NCBI RefSeq assembly: GCF_900142415.1 | Contig: NZ_FRAU01000004.1 | Span: 186,001-250,000 of the forward strand | DNA from: Rhodothermus profundi | GTDB lineage: Bacteria; Bacteroidota; Rhodothermia; Rhodothermales; Rhodothermaceae | DNA length: 64,000 nucleotides | Reading direction: 5' to 3' | Shown here: one piece after another, positions 33,873 to 44,733 of the stretch | Layout: every line of letters begins with the position of its first letter | Position numbering within the stretch: the stretch's first letter is position 1 | The notes under the pieces: model-generated | Databases searched by the model: none | What the model was told of the DNA's origin: nothing | What the model saw: only the letters and a program-made list of their open reading frames with translations | Made by a program: the position numbers and the translations under genes

Positions 33873-34283
33873 CTACATACGGGTTGAGACACCGGAAGGC
33901 CTGGGAAGCGTCCAGGCCGAATCTCCACCATAGGCCTTCACCACTTCTTCCATGGCCCGATCAATGGGAATGCGATAGATGCCCTCTTCGGCATCTACAA
34001 CCCCATAGCCTTCCAGTAACTGGCGCGCATGCGCCTCCGTTTCCTCCCGCAAAGGATATCGAAGCGAAGCGGCTGCGGCTTCCGCACGCTTCTGCATCTG
34101 CCATTGCGCCGCTACCACTAACATCCACACAATAATCACAATAAGCGCCACCGTCCCCCACACGAGCCGGAAGAGGTACGACGCCTGCAGGTTAGCCTCG
34201 TCCGGCTGCACCTCTGGCAGCGTCGCCTCTCCAGACGCTGCCTCCGCGGCGGCAACCTGCGTCTGTTTTTCCTGTTCGGCCAT
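33873..34283 (-). CDS. Membrane-anchored protein of the ACIII-caa3 operon, function unknown
   Basis: 136 residues: an acidic, Ala/Glu-rich N-terminal ~40, one transmembrane helix (~43-65, LVWGTVALIVIIVWMLVVAA), then a ~70-residue periplasmic part with HARQLLEGYGVVDAEEGIYRIPIDRAMEEVVKAY. The IPIDRAMEEVV pattern occurs in small proteins linked to SCO and cytochrome c oxidase clusters in Bacteroidota. It has no heme or copper motif. Sitting between actF and SCO1, it could be an accessory subunit or an assembly factor; nothing in the sequence decides. Confidence 0.7.
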   Translation of the reverse strand: MAEQEKQTQVAAAEAASGEATLPEVQPDEANLQASYLFRLVWGTVALIVIIVWMLVVAAQWQMQKRAEAAAASLRYPLREETEAHARQLLEGYGVVDAEEGIYRIPIDRAMEEVVKAYGGDSAWTLPRPSGVSTRM

Positions 34284-34355
34284 AGCTTCCGCAGATTACG
34301 AGAGATTCGAACGCACGATAATGTATCGGGTTGTCTGCTTCTATCAAAAATTCAC

Positions 34356-35609
34356 TCAGTGCAGAGCCAGCGAACGCGCCAGGTAAGGATCGTTCTGGGG
34401 CACCAGACTATGCCGGCTGAGGCGGTAAAAGAGCAATCCGACAACGATCCCGAAAAGTCCCAGCCAGCAGGTGACATCCAACCAGTGGAACGTCAGATGC
34501 TCAGCGTGCAACACGGGCATGGCGACCCAGAACAGGTCAACCCAGTGAATGATCGCGAACCAGACGCCCATAGTCCCCACAAGTAGTGGAGTTCGCTTGG
34601 CGGCCCAGGGCAACAGAATCAGGAAAGGCAGCGCAAAGTGCCCCCAGATCAACACCTGGCTTAGCACCTCCCATCCATGCTCCAGCCGATGCCGGTACCA
34701 GAGCGTCTCTTCTGGCAGATTTCCATACCAGATCAGCATGTACTGGCTAAAAGCGATATAGGCCCAGAACGCCGTAAAGCCAAACATGAGCTTGCCCAGG
34801 TCCTGGAAGTGCGGTGCTCGCACGATGCCTGTAAGCGGCCCCCGGCGCGCCAGAATAGCGTAGCAGGTTGTGATAAAGCCGAGCGCCACAAAGAACGCTC
34901 CGGCGAAGAAGTAAACCCCGAAAATCGTTGAGTACCAGTGCGGATCAAGAGACATCAGGAAATCATAGCTGGCGAACGCCACGGTCACCCCATAGAGCGG
35001 CATGCCCCAGGCGCTCACCTTGCGTTGCTGCGCTGGAATCGACGGATCAGGATCAACGTCCTGACGCACCGACAGGGTATATAGCTTGTAAGCCAGCAGC
35101 GTCCAGATGAAGAAGTAGAAGGCAATTCGTCCCAGGAAGAAGGGTACGTTCAAATAAGCCCGTTTACCTGCCAGGATGGGGTCATATTCCGGGCTGGCCG
35201 GGTCATAGACCTCGGGATGGGTCCAGTGATACAGGTCGTGCAGGCCAAAAAGAACAGGAATAAACAGCACAATTAGTGCCGGGAACGTCCACAACAGGGC
35301 TTCCGGCAGACGACGCACGGCTACCACCCATTGCGCCCGCGTCAGGTGTTGAATCATCACAAAAAACAGCGCGCCCAGCGCCAGCGTCAGACAGAACGTC
35401 CACCCCACCAGGTAAGAGAAATAGAACTGATGTGCATCGATAACCCACCCTACCAGACTCACAATCAGCAGTCCTACCCCGATAGCCAGCGGCACCGCCC
35501 ATATGCGTACGTCTTCCGGGAGACGATAACGGGGTTCTGCCTGCTCCCGCGTGGACTGCAATGGGTCCAGCAACCAGCCCAGGAAACCGTTTGCTTTCAC
35601 TTCCGCCAT
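34356..35609 (-). CDS. actF: Alternative complex III subunit ActF (quinone-binding subunit 2)
   Basis: 417 residues from the ATG at 35609; the frame reaches a TTG at 35627. About ten transmembrane helices with ActF landmarks such as GWVIDAHQFYFSYLVGW, WTHPEVYDP, KRAYLNVPFFLGRIAFYF, MSLDPHWYSTIFGVYFFAGAF and FSQYMLIWYGNLPEET. ActF is an integral-membrane, NrfD-related subunit that packs against ActC in ACIII and may form part of a proton path. It follows actE by 31 bp. Confidence 0.95.
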   Translation of the reverse strand: MAEVKANGFLGWLLDPLQSTREQAEPRYRLPEDVRIWAVPLAIGVGLLIVSLVGWVIDAHQFYFSYLVGWTFCLTLALGALFFVMIQHLTRAQWVVAVRRLPEALLWTFPALIVLFIPVLFGLHDLYHWTHPEVYDPASPEYDPILAGKRAYLNVPFFLGRIAFYFFIWTLLAYKLYTLSVRQDVDPDPSIPAQQRKVSAWGMPLYGVTVAFASYDFLMSLDPHWYSTIFGVYFFAGAFFVALGFITTCYAILARRGPLTGIVRAPHFQDLGKLMFGFTAFWAYIAFSQYMLIWYGNLPEETLWYRHRLEHGWEVLSQVLIWGHFALPFLILLPWAAKRTPLLVGTMGVWFAIIHWVDLFWVAMPVLHAEHLTFHWLDVTCWLGLFGIVVGLLFYRLSRHSLVPQNDPYLARSLALH

Positions 35610-35640
35610 AATGTATCTCAAACCCAATGGTTAAGGTCAC

Positions 35641-36270
35641 TTATTCACCTTGAAGCTGTGCCCGCACTTCTTCAGGCACATCGGTTGCCGTGGCATACTG
35701 GCTGCGCTGCAATGCCCGCACATAGGCTACAATAGCCCAGCGGTCGGCTACCGGAATCTGATGGCCATACGCCGGCATATTGCGCACGCCATTGCTGATC
35801 ACTTCAAAGAGGTAGCCATCCTCCACGTTACGCAGCCGGTCATCGTGGAAAGTTGGAGCGGGGGTGTACCCATAGTTGCCGCGCATAATGATTCCCTGTC
35901 CATCACCCGCCTTACCATGGCAGACGGCGCAGTAGATGTTGTAACGTTCCTGGCCACGCGCTACCAGCTCAGGCGTGACGGCTACCGGAATACGTTCCAC
36001 ATAAGCGCCATCCGCCGTCTTTCCGAAATAGAAGGGGGTGTCCTCCTTGAGCAGTCCGCGAGGCACTGTTCCCGGCACAGGCGGTCGCATTGCCCGACGA
36101 TCCGCAAAGAAGGGGTTTAGCTCCTGCGCTTCAAATTTTTCCTGGAAATCCATGTTCAGGTTGGGATGAACTGGCGGCTTGCTGGAAATCATGCCCCGGC
36201 AGCCCGCCAGCAACAGGCCAAGTAGCAGTCCCGTCCAGATCGTGCGCGGCATAGCTGTTTTAGCTTGCAT
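35641..36270 (-). CDS. actE: Alternative complex III subunit ActE (monoheme cytochrome c lipoprotein)
   Basis: 209 residues. The lipobox LLLAGC puts the lipidated Cys at 24. One heme c motif, CAVCH at 114-118, and a distal ligand likely in the NMPAYGHQIP segment. ActE is the peripheral monoheme cytochrome of ACIII, positioned to pass electrons out of the complex to caa3 or a soluble cytochrome. It lies 6 bp after actD. Confidence 0.95.
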   Translation of the reverse strand: MQAKTAMPRTIWTGLLLGLLLAGCRGMISSKPPVHPNLNMDFQEKFEAQELNPFFADRRAMRPPVPGTVPRGLLKEDTPFYFGKTADGAYVERIPVAVTPELVARGQERYNIYCAVCHGKAGDGQGIIMRGNYGYTPAPTFHDDRLRNVEDGYLFEVISNGVRNMPAYGHQIPVADRWAIVAYVRALQRSQYATATDVPEEVRAQLQGE

Positions 36271-36276
36271 TATGGC

Positions 36277-36930
36277 TTAGCTTGCAGTTACGGCAGCTTC
36301 GGCGGCCGGCGCAGGCGTGGGCGTACCCTCCTCTTCCCCCCGATCCTCAATCACCTCAATATTGTAGCCACCCAGTTGCTCCAGCAACTGACGCGTGGCC
36401 GCTTGGTCAAACTTGGGATCACTGGCCGCCACGAACAGGAAAAAACCATCGTCGGTTGCACGCGCGAAGTTCTTCGAGTAAAACAAAGGGTTATACGGAC
36501 GCGGCAACCCATTGAGCGCCAGCATGGCAGCCACCCCGGCCAGCGCTGAAAACAGAATCGTCAATTCAAAAATGATAGGCACCGATGGCGGCAGTGCAAA
36601 AAACGGCTTGCCGCTGATGTTCAGGGGATAATCAACAGCCCCCATCCACCACTGCATCCACCAGGCCAGGGCAAAGCCGGCAATAGTGCCTGTAAAGAAG
36701 GTAATCACCCCCACCTTCGAATTGCCCAGCCCCATTGCTTCATCCATCCCGTGGATGGGAAAAGGGCTGTGCGCGTCAAAATGCCGATAGCCGGCTTTGC
36801 GCACCTGCCGGGCGGCATGCAATAGCGCTGCTGGATCCGAAAACTCCGCCAGCAGGCCGTAGACCGACCCGTCGCGGGCCTCATAAATGCCCATCGAAGC
36901 CTTCAGCGAGCGAAGCAATTCCTTCAACAT
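36277..36930 (-). CDS. actD: Alternative complex III subunit ActD
   Basis: 217 residues. A soluble N-terminal region (YGLLAEFSDPAALLHAARQVRKAGYRHFDAHSPFPIHG, with the His-Ser-Pro-Phe-Pro block typical of ActD) is followed by two transmembrane helices (KVGVITFFTGTIAGFALAWWMQWW; VPIIFELTILFSALAGVAAML) and an acidic tail. DUF3341 family. It is a membrane subunit without cofactors, at the ActC-ActF periphery. Confidence 0.94.
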   Translation of the reverse strand: MLKELLRSLKASMGIYEARDGSVYGLLAEFSDPAALLHAARQVRKAGYRHFDAHSPFPIHGMDEAMGLGNSKVGVITFFTGTIAGFALAWWMQWWMGAVDYPLNISGKPFFALPPSVPIIFELTILFSALAGVAAMLALNGLPRPYNPLFYSKNFARATDDGFFLFVAASDPKFDQAATRQLLEQLGGYNIEVIEDRGEEEGTPTPAPAAEAAVTAS

Positions 36931-36946
36931 GGCGTCTCTCCGTTGC

Positions 36947-38410
36947 TCAGGACGAGCGTCCCCGGTTTACCTGGACTTCGGCCGAACGGCTGTGGCCGTC
37001 GCCGTGCGTTTCATAATAGTGCGGATCGGCTTCGGGCAGCACCCCTTTTACTTCGGCCATGGCCACCATGGGCACGAACCGCAGGAACAGCAGAAATAGC
37101 GTGAAAAACAGCCCGAACGAACCGATCAGCGTAAGCACGTCCACCCAGGTTGGTACAAAATAGTCCCAGCTCGACGGCAGATAATCCCGGTGCAGCGAAG
37201 TAATGGTGATCACAAAGCGCTCGAACCACATGCCAATGTTGACCACAATCGACGCTACAAACATGAAGGGAATATTCCGCCGCAGCTTTTTAATCCAGAA
37301 GAACTGCGGGAAGATCAGGTTGCAGGACATCATGATCCAGTAGGCCCAGGCGTACGGCCCCGTCGCCCGGTTAATAAAAGCATATTGCTCGTAAGGCACG
37401 CCGGAGTACCAGGCAATGAAGAACTCCGTAATGTAGGCAAAGCCCACCATCGTGCCGGTTACGAGCATGATGATATTCATCTTCTCCAGGTGATCCACGG
37501 TGATTACGTTCTCCAGGCCATAGGCCTTACGGGCAATCACCATGAGCGTCACCACCATGGCAAACCCAGAGAAGATTGCGCCGGCCACGAAGTAGGGAGG
37601 GAAGATGGTCGTGTGCCAGCCTGGAATGATCGAGACAGCAAAGTCAAACGACACGACCGAGTGCACTGAAAGCACCAGCGGCGTGGCCAGTCCGGCCAGC
37701 AACATGTAGACCTTTTCGTAATTCCGCCAATGACGATTAGCCCCGCACCAGCCCAGCGCAAAAAAGCCCAGAATCTTGGCGCGCAGGCGACGCCCCATCA
37801 GCGCTGCCCGATCCCGCAACGTGGCCAGATCCGGAATGAGCCCAACGTACCAGAATACCAATGAGACGATGAAGTAGCTGGACACTGCGAACACGTCCCA
37901 GAGCAGCGGGCTCTTAAACTGGGGCCACATCTCCATTTGATTCGGGATGGGCAGCGTCCAGTAGATAGCCCAGACACGTCCCACGTGGAATGTTGGAAAG
38001 ATGAGAGCGCAGATCACCGCGAAGATGGTCATCGCCTCCGCCGCCCGGTTGATTGAGGTGCGCCACCGCTGGCGGAAAAGAAACAGAATAGCGGAGATCA
38101 ACGTCCCGGCATGACCAATACCAACCCAGAAGACGAAGTTCACAATGGGCCAGCCCCATCCTACCGGAATATTGTTGCCCCAGACTCCCACACCGTTCCA
38201 GACCTGGTAGGCCAGCATGGCCACCAGCGTAAGCATGCCTAGAAATGCCACTGAAAAAGCAGCCCACCAGGCCTTTGGCGTTTTCTTCTCGGTGTGCTGC
38301 GCAACCAGCTCGGTAATGTCATGGAAGCTTAGCCCACCTTGCACCAGCGGTGGTTCCACCTCATGATCGGTGCGGGCCAGCGCTGACAGATCTTTCGTTG
38401 CGTGCGCCAT
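36947..38410 (-). CDS. actC: Alternative complex III subunit ActC (NrfD-like quinone-binding subunit 1)
   Basis: 487 residues, about ten transmembrane helices. NrfD-family landmarks: [94 protein letters not shown] (the conserved His/Trp region), and [20 protein letters not shown]. ActC carries the menaquinol site next to the 3Fe-4S cluster of ActB. It begins 28 bp after actB. Confidence 0.96.
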   Translation of the reverse strand: MAHATKDLSALARTDHEVEPPLVQGGLSFHDITELVAQHTEKKTPKAWWAAFSVAFLGMLTLVAMLAYQVWNGVGVWGNNIPVGWGWPIVNFVFWVGIGHAGTLISAILFLFRQRWRTSINRAAEAMTIFAVICALIFPTFHVGRVWAIYWTLPIPNQMEMWPQFKSPLLWDVFAVSSYFIVSLVFWYVGLIPDLATLRDRAALMGRRLRAKILGFFALGWCGANRHWRNYEKVYMLLAGLATPLVLSVHSVVSFDFAVSIIPGWHTTIFPPYFVAGAIFSGFAMVVTLMVIARKAYGLENVITVDHLEKMNIIMLVTGTMVGFAYITEFFIAWYSGVPYEQYAFINRATGPYAWAYWIMMSCNLIFPQFFWIKKLRRNIPFMFVASIVVNIGMWFERFVITITSLHRDYLPSSWDYFVPTWVDVLTLIGSFGLFFTLFLLFLRFVPMVAMAEVKGVLPEADPHYYETHGDGHSRSAEVQVNRGRSS

Positions 38411-38438
38411 CGCGTTTTCCGTCCTGCTTGCAGATCGC

Positions 38439-41400
38439 TCAGGCTACCGATTCCTGCGCCAGTAGCCGGGGATTCGGATTCGTAATGCGGGCCAGGTACG
38501 AGGTGCGCGGCTTGACGCCAAGCGCTGCCAGCATCTCGTACCGCCGCACATTTTGCCGCTGTCGGACAACAGCACTGTTCGGATCGTTCAGGTCTCCGAA
38601 CGTGATCGCTTCGGCCGGACAGGCCTGCTGGCAGGCCGTTTTGACTTCCCCGTCTCGCAACGATCGCCGCTCAATGTTAGCCTGCCGCTGCGCTTCCCGA
38701 ATGCGCTGCACGCAGTAGGTGCACTTCTCCATCACCCCGCGGAAGCGCACGGTCACGTCCGGATTCTGGGCCATCTGCACCTGGATAGGCAGCGTCTTCA
38801 CCCAGTTGAACCAGTTAAACCGCCGCACTTTATAGGGACAGTTATTCGAGCAATAGCGCGTCCCGATGCAGCGGTTGTAAACCATTTCATTGAGCCCATC
38901 GGGCGAATGCACCGTAGCTGCTACCGGGCAAACCGACTCGCAGGGTGCATTTTCGCATTGCATGCAGGGCACCGGCTGCACGACCAGTTGCGGATCGTCC
39001 GCATGGGCCTCATCGCTCACGAAATAGCGATCAATGCGCAGCCAGTGCATTTCCCGCCCACGACCCACCTCGTTTTTGCCCACCATCGGGACGTTATTTT
39101 CACTATCGCACGCCACAATACAGGCATTGCAACCAGTACAGGCATTCAGATCAATCACCATGGCCCACTGGTTGCGATAGTAATCGCTGTCCTGAAAAGC
39201 GGGCTGCTTGCTCGGGTGGGCCTCCTCCCACAGTGTGGGATACTGCTCCCATGGCTCCAATCCTTTAAGCGGGGGCTCCGCCTCTTGGGCAAAATTCGGT
39301 TTCTTCCGAAACTCTTCCAGCGTAGCCATCCGCACCAGGGGCCGCCCGACCATAGCCCCGTGATCCTGGGTGGTCACAATTTTATAGGTGCGCCCCGTTT
39401 TGCGAACCTGAGCCCCCTGAGCTACCCAGGGCATCTCTGCGCGCCGGAGCGGCGCCACGTTGACGCCGACGCCCGTAGCAATGGCCCCCTGTCCGTAAAT
39501 GTCCGTGTAATCATCTAAATCAAAAAACGGCGTCTTGCGCTCCGGACGCGTCGAACTGATCTCACGCCCATAGCCCAGATAAACCGTAATTGAATCGTCC
39601 GGATGGCCCGGCAGCACCCATACCGGCAAGGTTACGGCCTGGCCATCCAGCGACAGTTCAATCACATCGACGATATAGACACCCTTGCGATATTCGGCCC
39701 TGACGCCCAGCGCCTCCGCCGTCTTCGGACTCAGAAGGGCAACATTATCCCAGACAATCTTGGTGATGGGATCCGGCAGCTCCTGCGCCCAGGCATTGTT
39801 GGCAAAGCTACCATCCAGCACCGTGGGATCCAATCGGAAGACTACTTCCAGACCACCTTCCGGAGCCTTTGGCCAGTCACGCAGCACCTGACGGCGAGGC
39901 CGCAACGTAACCGTAGGATAGGCCGAATCCGGCAGAAAACCATCATGCAGCACGCGCTGCCAGGCCTGCTCGAAGGCTCCCCGCCCCGCCAGCAACTGCC
40001 GCCACGTCGCCCGGACCAGGTCATAGCCGCTCTGCTCCTGACCGGTAGCCAGCAAAGCAAGCACCTCCAGCGGCGAATGAGCGGCCTCATAAAGCGGTGC
40101 AATCAAAGGCTGAATTACCGAAAGCGTGCCATCATAGGCCCGCCCATCTCCCCACGCCTCCAGATAGTGCGTAGCAGGCAGATGCCAGGTGCTGCGACGG
40201 GCGGTCTCGTCTACATGTAGCCCCAGATGAATGACCTCGGGCACCTGCGCCAGCGCCTCCGCAAAGCCCAGGGCAGCAGGAGCGTCGTAGACCGGATTGA
40301 CATTCAGGAGCAACAGCACATCCACCTCCCCGGCCTGCATAGCTCGCACCAGATCAGCCAGCGCCTCGTGCTGCGGCACCACCTCTTCCTCCAGGGCATG
40401 CAGGATAACCGTGCGTCCCAGGCTGCCCAGCAGATCATTGATTACAGCGCAGAGGGCATGCACGGCTGGCGGCTGCGTCTCTCCGGCCAGCACCACCCCC
40501 CGCTGACCGGCCTCCCGAAGATCACGGGCAATCTCCACAACATAGGGATGACCTGCAAACCGAGCCCCTGCCTCACGCAGCTCATCCAACCCCAGTTCAG
40601 CTGCCAGTGCCGCCGCAAACGCTGGAATATCGCTGGCGCGAAGGCGCAGGCGATGGTCGGCCATGCCGCCCGTCACGGTATAGGTGCTCTCAATCACGTA
40701 CAGACGGCTCAGCTCATCCTCCGGCCGCTCCAAGCGCCGGCTGGCGGCAAATTCACGGGTATTTTCTACAAAATTGCGATCTGTTGGCCCCAGAAAATCC
40801 GCGTCCAAACTGACGATCACGCGCGCTTCCGCAAAACGATAGCGCGCCCGAACCGGGCGGCCGAAAGCCTGCTGCAACCCCAGCGCTTCGTTGTCATTGC
40901 CTTCCGGCGCATAGGTAACCCATCGAACCTGCGCATAGCGCCGGCCCAGCTCCCGCCGCAGCGCAGCTAAGGTAGGCGAACTACTCGGTTCACAGAGCAC
41001 CGCCAACCGCTTCGTGGCCGCCTCAGCGGCCAGCGCCTGCGCAAACTGCACAAAGTTCTCCCACGCAACAGGCTCTCCCTTTCGAAGCACCTGCTGCGAG
41101 CGATCCGGATCATACAGATTCAGCAGCGAAGCCTGCTCAAAGACACCGGTTGCGCCGCGGCTGAGCGGATGATCCGGGTTCCCCTCAATCTTGGTCGGAC
41201 GCCCCTCATGACTCTCCACCAGGAGCGGCCGCACGCTACCCCGAAACGGCATAGCCGTGGCATAGTAAAGGGGAATGCCCGGAATGATCTCTTCCGGCTG
41301 ACGCACATAGGGCAGGATCTTCTCTACCGGGCGCCGGCAGGCTGTCAGTCCGGCCAGCGCCATCGACGCCCCCATGATCTGCAAAAACTGGCGCCGCGAC

Positions 41401-41558
41401 GTGCCACTCGGAGGCTCCGCGACGCCTGGCATGAATTCATCCTGCGCCAGCTTCGTCCATTCCGGATCCCGCTGCAGGTCAGCCATGCTGCGCCAGAGCC
41501 GCTTGCCCGGCGCAGACGCTTCAACACCGTCAGGATTGACCACAGGCAGTTCAATCAT
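38439..41558 (-). CDS. actB: Alternative complex III subunit ActB (Fe-S protein with molybdopterin-enzyme-like domain)
   Basis: 1039 residues. A Tat-like signal lies unusually inside at 54-60 (SRRQFLQ), followed by LTAC with Cys74 as a potential lipid site. The large middle part has the fold of molybdopterin oxidoreductases but no motif for cofactor binding. The C-terminal ferredoxin-like part holds four cluster motifs: [37 protein letters not shown] and [14 protein letters not shown]. In ACIII these form three 4Fe-4S and one 3Fe-4S clusters that carry electrons from ActC-bound quinol to the ActA hemes. Confidence 0.96.
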   Translation of the reverse strand: MIELPVVNPDGVEASAPGKRLWRSMADLQRDPEWTKLAQDEFMPGVAEPPSGTSRRQFLQIMGASMALAGLTACRRPVEKILPYVRQPEEIIPGIPLYYATAMPFRGSVRPLLVESHEGRPTKIEGNPDHPLSRGATGVFEQASLLNLYDPDRSQQVLRKGEPVAWENFVQFAQALAAEAATKRLAVLCEPSSSPTLAALRRELGRRYAQVRWVTYAPEGNDNEALGLQQAFGRPVRARYRFAEARVIVSLDADFLGPTDRNFVENTREFAASRRLERPEDELSRLYVIESTYTVTGGMADHRLRLRASDIPAFAAALAAELGLDELREAGARFAGHPYVVEIARDLREAGQRGVVLAGETQPPAVHALCAVINDLLGSLGRTVILHALEEEVVPQHEALADLVRAMQAGEVDVLLLLNVNPVYDAPAALGFAEALAQVPEVIHLGLHVDETARRSTWHLPATHYLEAWGDGRAYDGTLSVIQPLIAPLYEAAHSPLEVLALLATGQEQSGYDLVRATWRQLLAGRGAFEQAWQRVLHDGFLPDSAYPTVTLRPRRQVLRDWPKAPEGGLEVVFRLDPTVLDGSFANNAWAQELPDPITKIVWDNVALLSPKTAEALGVRAEYRKGVYIVDVIELSLDGQAVTLPVWVLPGHPDDSITVYLGYGREISSTRPERKTPFFDLDDYTDIYGQGAIATGVGVNVAPLRRAEMPWVAQGAQVRKTGRTYKIVTTQDHGAMVGRPLVRMATLEEFRKKPNFAQEAEPPLKGLEPWEQYPTLWEEAHPSKQPAFQDSDYYRNQWAMVIDLNACTGCNACIVACDSENNVPMVGKNEVGRGREMHWLRIDRYFVSDEAHADDPQLVVQPVPCMQCENAPCESVCPVAATVHSPDGLNEMVYNRCIGTRYCSNNCPYKVRRFNWFNWVKTLPIQVQMAQNPDVTVRFRGVMEKCTYCVQRIREAQRQANIERRSLRDGEVKTACQQACPAEAITFGDLNDPNSAVVRQRQNVRRYEMLAALGVKPRTSYLARITNPNPRLLAQESVA

Positions 41559-41615
41559 AGGACGCTCTTAACCAACAAACGCAGAGTTTTCTCACCTCAA
41601 ATAGCCACGCCCGAC

Positions 41616-42263
41616 TCAGTAATGGCAAGCCGAGCAGTTTGTAGGCGGACGAATCCCCTCTTTCCGAATACGCTCCAGGTTACGCTCAATGTAATCAGCC
41701 GGCGGCTGATACCCCATCGTGGTAATCTCATGCTGCGGTCGCAAATACAGCTCCGGCTGCCGATGACACTCCAGGCACCACCCCATCGAAAGCGGCTTGA
41801 CCACACGCACCACGTCCATCTGATCAATGCGACCGTGGCACGTCTCACAGCCCACCCCGTTGTTTACATGCGATGCATGACTGAAATGCGCGTAGTCAGG
41901 CAGGTGGTGCACCTTCACCCATTCAATAGACCGGTCCGTCGCCCAACTATCCCGCACCGCCTGCAGCCGGGGCGAATCTGTCAAAATCTGACTATGACAG
42001 TTGATGCAGGTCTGCGTAGAAGGAATGCTCGCCTTATCTGCGATCTCCACCCCTCCATGACAGTAGCGACAGTCCAGCCCTAACTTGCCCACGTGAATGC
42101 GATGGCTGTAGGGCACCGGCTGCTCTGGCGCATAGCCCACTTCATAAAATTCCGGCGAAAAGTAATACCAGACCAGAAAAACAGCCAGCACCCCCCCAAA
42201 CACGGAGCCTGCCAGCGAAAGCGCCGGCAACCGATTAGTCTTTCTGGAAAAAATCTGCGGCAT
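41616..42263 (-). CDS. actA: Alternative complex III subunit ActA (pentaheme cytochrome c)
   Basis: 215 residues with an uncleaved N-terminal membrane helix (~15-36). Exactly five heme c motifs: CRYCH 65-69, CINCH 86-90, CETCH 139-143, CLECH 163-167 and CSACH 210-214, the last at the C-terminus. Several extra His (HRIH, HH, HFSHASH) can serve as axial ligands. ActA conducts electrons through the periplasmic part of ACIII. First gene of the ~13-kb respiratory operon; promoter at 42387-42415. Confidence 0.97.
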   Translation of the reverse strand: MPQIFSRKTNRLPALSLAGSVFGGVLAVFLVWYYFSPEFYEVGYAPEQPVPYSHRIHVGKLGLDCRYCHGGVEIADKASIPSTQTCINCHSQILTDSPRLQAVRDSWATDRSIEWVKVHHLPDYAHFSHASHVNNGVGCETCHGRIDQMDVVRVVKPLSMGWCLECHRQPELYLRPQHEITTMGYQPPADYIERNLERIRKEGIRPPTNCSACHY

Positions 42264-42610
42264 AACGTTCCAAACCTGAAGCTACCCTGTTTTATAAGGC
42301 AGAAATCTAAAGCTTCCCGCAAAATGCGGGCGCCCCTTCATGCGAAATTCGGATAAAAAGCCTTTCTTTAGCAAAAAACAGCTTTAACACTACAGGACTT
42401 AGCTCGAAAAGTCAACGCCCCCAAAATTTCCTTGCAGGATTTTCGGGAATCGTTGACAGAGCTTCCGTATTCGAGGCCCTAATGCCCGTTGTCTCCGGCG
42501 AGGCACAAAGTATGCCGACCCTCTGTTTTTTGCAAACCTTCGCGCCAGCAACGCCACCCTTTCGTTTTATCTTTGAACTGGCCATACCGGCAGCAGCGAC
42601 CTGAGGGTCT
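42264..42610. other. Divergent promoter region between actA and the glycosyltransferase
   Basis: 347 bp with no gene. On the actA side are a CCCGCA/TGCGGG hairpin (42316-42330) and the promoter listed next. On the other side are a perfect TTGACA at 42453-42458 without a good -10 and a TATCTTTG at 42568-42575 resembling the Bacteroidota -7 box TAnnTTTG, 36 bp before the glycosyltransferase ATG. The two TTGAC elements point away from each other, about 38 bp apart. Confidence 0.55.
42387..42415 (-). promoter_or_regulatory. Predicted promoter of the ACIII-caa3 operon
   Basis: Reverse-strand TTGACT (42415-42410), 17-bp spacer, TAGTGT (42392-42387). The -35 is good and the -10 weak (3/6). It would leave a leader of ~117 bases before actA containing the CCCGCA hairpin. 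Confidence 0.45.
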
Positions 42611-44731
42611 ATGCCCCGCGTCGATCCATCCCTTTCTATTCCGAATCATCCGGCCGCACTGGTCCCCTGTGACCTATCGGTCATTATTGTTAACTATAAC
42701 GTGCGCGACCTGCTGGAACAGGCGCTGCATTCTATCTTTCGAGCAGCCGAAGGGCTTTCGCTAGAAGTTTTTGTCGTGGACAACAACTCGGTAGACGGCT
42801 CGGCCGAAATGGTCCGTAGCCGATTTCCACAGGTGCAGCTCATTACCAACACGGAAAACGTGGGCTTCAGCCGGGCCAACAATCAGGCTATTCGGCGCGC
42901 GCGTGGCCGCTATCTGCTGCTGCTCAACCCCGACACCATTGTGCAGGAAGACACGCTGCGCACCATGGTGGATTTCCTGGATGCCCACCCCGACGTAGGC
43001 GCGGCGGGCTGCAAGATTCTGAACCCTGACGGATCTTTCGCTCCCGAAAGCCGTCGCTCATTTCCTACTCCCGCTGTTGCCTTCTATCGGATGGTGGGGT
43101 TGAGTCACCTGTTTCCACGCAGCCGTCGATTCGGCCGCTATAACCTGACCTACCTGCCGCCGGATATCGAAACCGAAGTCGATGCCCTTAGCGGCTCCTG
43201 CATGTTTGTTCGACACGCTGCGCTTTACTTTTCCCGCACGGCCTACGCGCGCCTGTGCCGCAAAGGGATGGGCACGGTCGCCCACCTGCTCCCTGAGGGT
43301 CTGCAACCAGACGGCGGCGCCGGTCTGCTCGACGAGACGTTCTTTATGTACGGCGAAGACCTAGACTGGTGCTATCGCATCCAGCAAGCTGGCTGGAAAA
43401 TTGTCTACACCCCCCGTACGCAAATCATTCACTATAAGGGAGAAAGCACGAAAAAAGGAGAGCTGCGCTACGTGCGTCTGTTCTACGGCGCCATGCTCCG
43501 GTTTGTCGAAAAACACTTCCGCCATCGCTATCCTCCAGTGTTTCTGACGCTGCTCCGGGCGGGCATTGCCCTGCGCGCCGGTCTGTCGGCGCTGCATCGC
43601 AGCACCCGTCAACTGCTGCCAGTGCTCATGGACGGGACCCTGGCTGCCCTGATCGTGATGCTGGGGGGATGGCTGCGGTCTCTGGCAGCCGGACGCGCGC
43701 TGGCACCGCTGTTCTTACTTTCCGTCGTTCCAGCCTATGCCCTGAGTACAGTGGCAGGCATCGCCCTCATGGGGGGATACCGCCGCGGCCGCACCTGGCA
43801 TCTGCGTCCGGTCTTTTACGGCACCCTGATCAGCCTGCTGTTCATGGGGACGCTGTCGTTCATGGTGCCCGACATAGCCTTTTCGCGCATGGTTGTGCTG
43901 CTCAGCGCTCCTTTCATGCTGATTGCTCTAGCAAGCTGGCGCCTTGTAGGACGGCGCCGTCGCGCGGCTCGGTTGCAGCGCACGCTGCTTGTAGGACCTG
44001 CTGCCGAAGCCCGGCGCCTGCATCGTTTACTGGAAGCAGCGCCCTGGCCTTCCTTCCAGCTAATCGGCTATGTCTCAACCGAACTGGATGAAAATGCGCA
44101 GGCAGTCCCTCCCCGTCTGGGTGCGCTGCATCATCTGCGCGACCTGGTACGTCTCCAGCAAATAGACACGGTGATCTTTGCAACCGCCGGCCTGTCGCAC
44201 ACGATGGTCCTGCAACTTATCCAGCAGCTACGCGACCTGCCAGTGCAGTTCAAGATCCTGCCGGAAGGGCGGCCGCACGTAATTGGCAAAGCGCACATTG
44301 AAACGCTGGAGCCTCCCGCGCTTGTTGATGCCGAAGCTGCGCTTCCGACGCTTCGGAGCCTGCCCGGACGCCGTGCGTTGGAGTTCAGTCTGGCGTTGCT
44401 GGGGCTGGCGCTGTGGCCCGTCCTGAAAGGACTGGCCTGCCTGACGGGCCAACCAGGATTAACGCGCCTGGCTCAGCGCCTGAAATTCCTGCCCGAAGTG
44501 CTGCGTGGACGCCGCGCGCTGGTTGGATGTCAACCGGCCGAAGAGCCCCTTTTACCTCCAGCCTGGGGCATCCGGCCGGGGTTGTTCGCCGTTAGCGAAG
44601 CGCGTCCTATTCCTCCCCGCACGCCAGAAGACATTCGCCAGCTTTATGCTTATTATATGCAACAGCGGACGGCCTGGCTGGATCTTGTGCTCCTTTTCCG
44701 GGCCATCCGCCAGATACTTCATCCATCTTGA
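42611..44731 (+). CDS. GT2 glycosyltransferase fused to a degenerate polyprenyl-phosphate glycosyl-1-phosphate transferase
   Basis: 706 residues in two parts. Residues ~21-310 are a rhamnosyltransferase-like GT2 domain: [36 protein letters not shown] and MYGEDLDW, with a ~30-residue insertion at 208-238. Residues ~335-445 hold about four membrane helices. A CoA-binding-like Rossmann segment of WbaP/WcaJ type follows ([28 protein letters not shown]). The tail keeps only the ends of a bacterial sugar transferase: [13 protein letters not shown], then [21 protein letters not shown] and [23 protein letters not shown]. The central catalytic block (KFRSM and the Asp-Glu pair) is missing. Probably surface polysaccharide assembly. 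Confidence 0.8.
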   Translation: MPRVDPSLSIPNHPAALVPCDLSVIIVNYNVRDLLEQALHSIFRAAEGLSLEVFVVDNNSVDGSAEMVRSRFPQVQLITNTENVGFSRANNQAIRRARGRYLLLLNPDTIVQEDTLRTMVDFLDAHPDVGAAGCKILNPDGSFAPESRRSFPTPAVAFYRMVGLSHLFPRSRRFGRYNLTYLPPDIETEVDALSGSCMFVRHAALYFSRTAYARLCRKGMGTVAHLLPEGLQPDGGAGLLDETFFMYGEDLDWCYRIQQAGWKIVYTPRTQIIHYKGESTKKGELRYVRLFYGAMLRFVEKHFRHRYPPVFLTLLRAGIALRAGLSALHRSTRQLLPVLMDGTLAALIVMLGGWLRSLAAGRALAPLFLLSVVPAYALSTVAGIALMGGYRRGRTWHLRPVFYGTLISLLFMGTLSFMVPDIAFSRMVVLLSAPFMLIALASWRLVGRRRRAARLQRTLLVGPAAEARRLHRLLEAAPWPSFQLIGYVSTELDENAQAVPPRLGALHHLRDLVRLQQIDTVIFATAGLSHTMVLQLIQQLRDLPVQFKILPEGRPHVIGKAHIETLEPPALVDAEAALPTLRSLPGRRALEFSLALLGLALWPVLKGLACLTGQPGLTRLAQRLKFLPEVLRGRRALVGCQPAEEPLLPPAWGIRPGLFAVSEARPIPPRTPEDIRQLYAYYMQQRTAWLDLVLLFRAIRQILHPS

Positions 44732-44733
44732 AC

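Noticed and set aside
38439-41558. Formate dehydrogenase or another molybdopterin oxidoreductase
   Set aside because: The large domain is related, but the neighbours, the heme subunit and the four-cluster C-terminal part identify it as ActB of ACIII, which carries no molybdenum cofactor.
42453-42483. Sigma70 promoter for the glycosyltransferase gene
   Set aside because: TTGACA is perfect, but the best -10 (CCTAAT) would need a 19-bp spacer and is weak.
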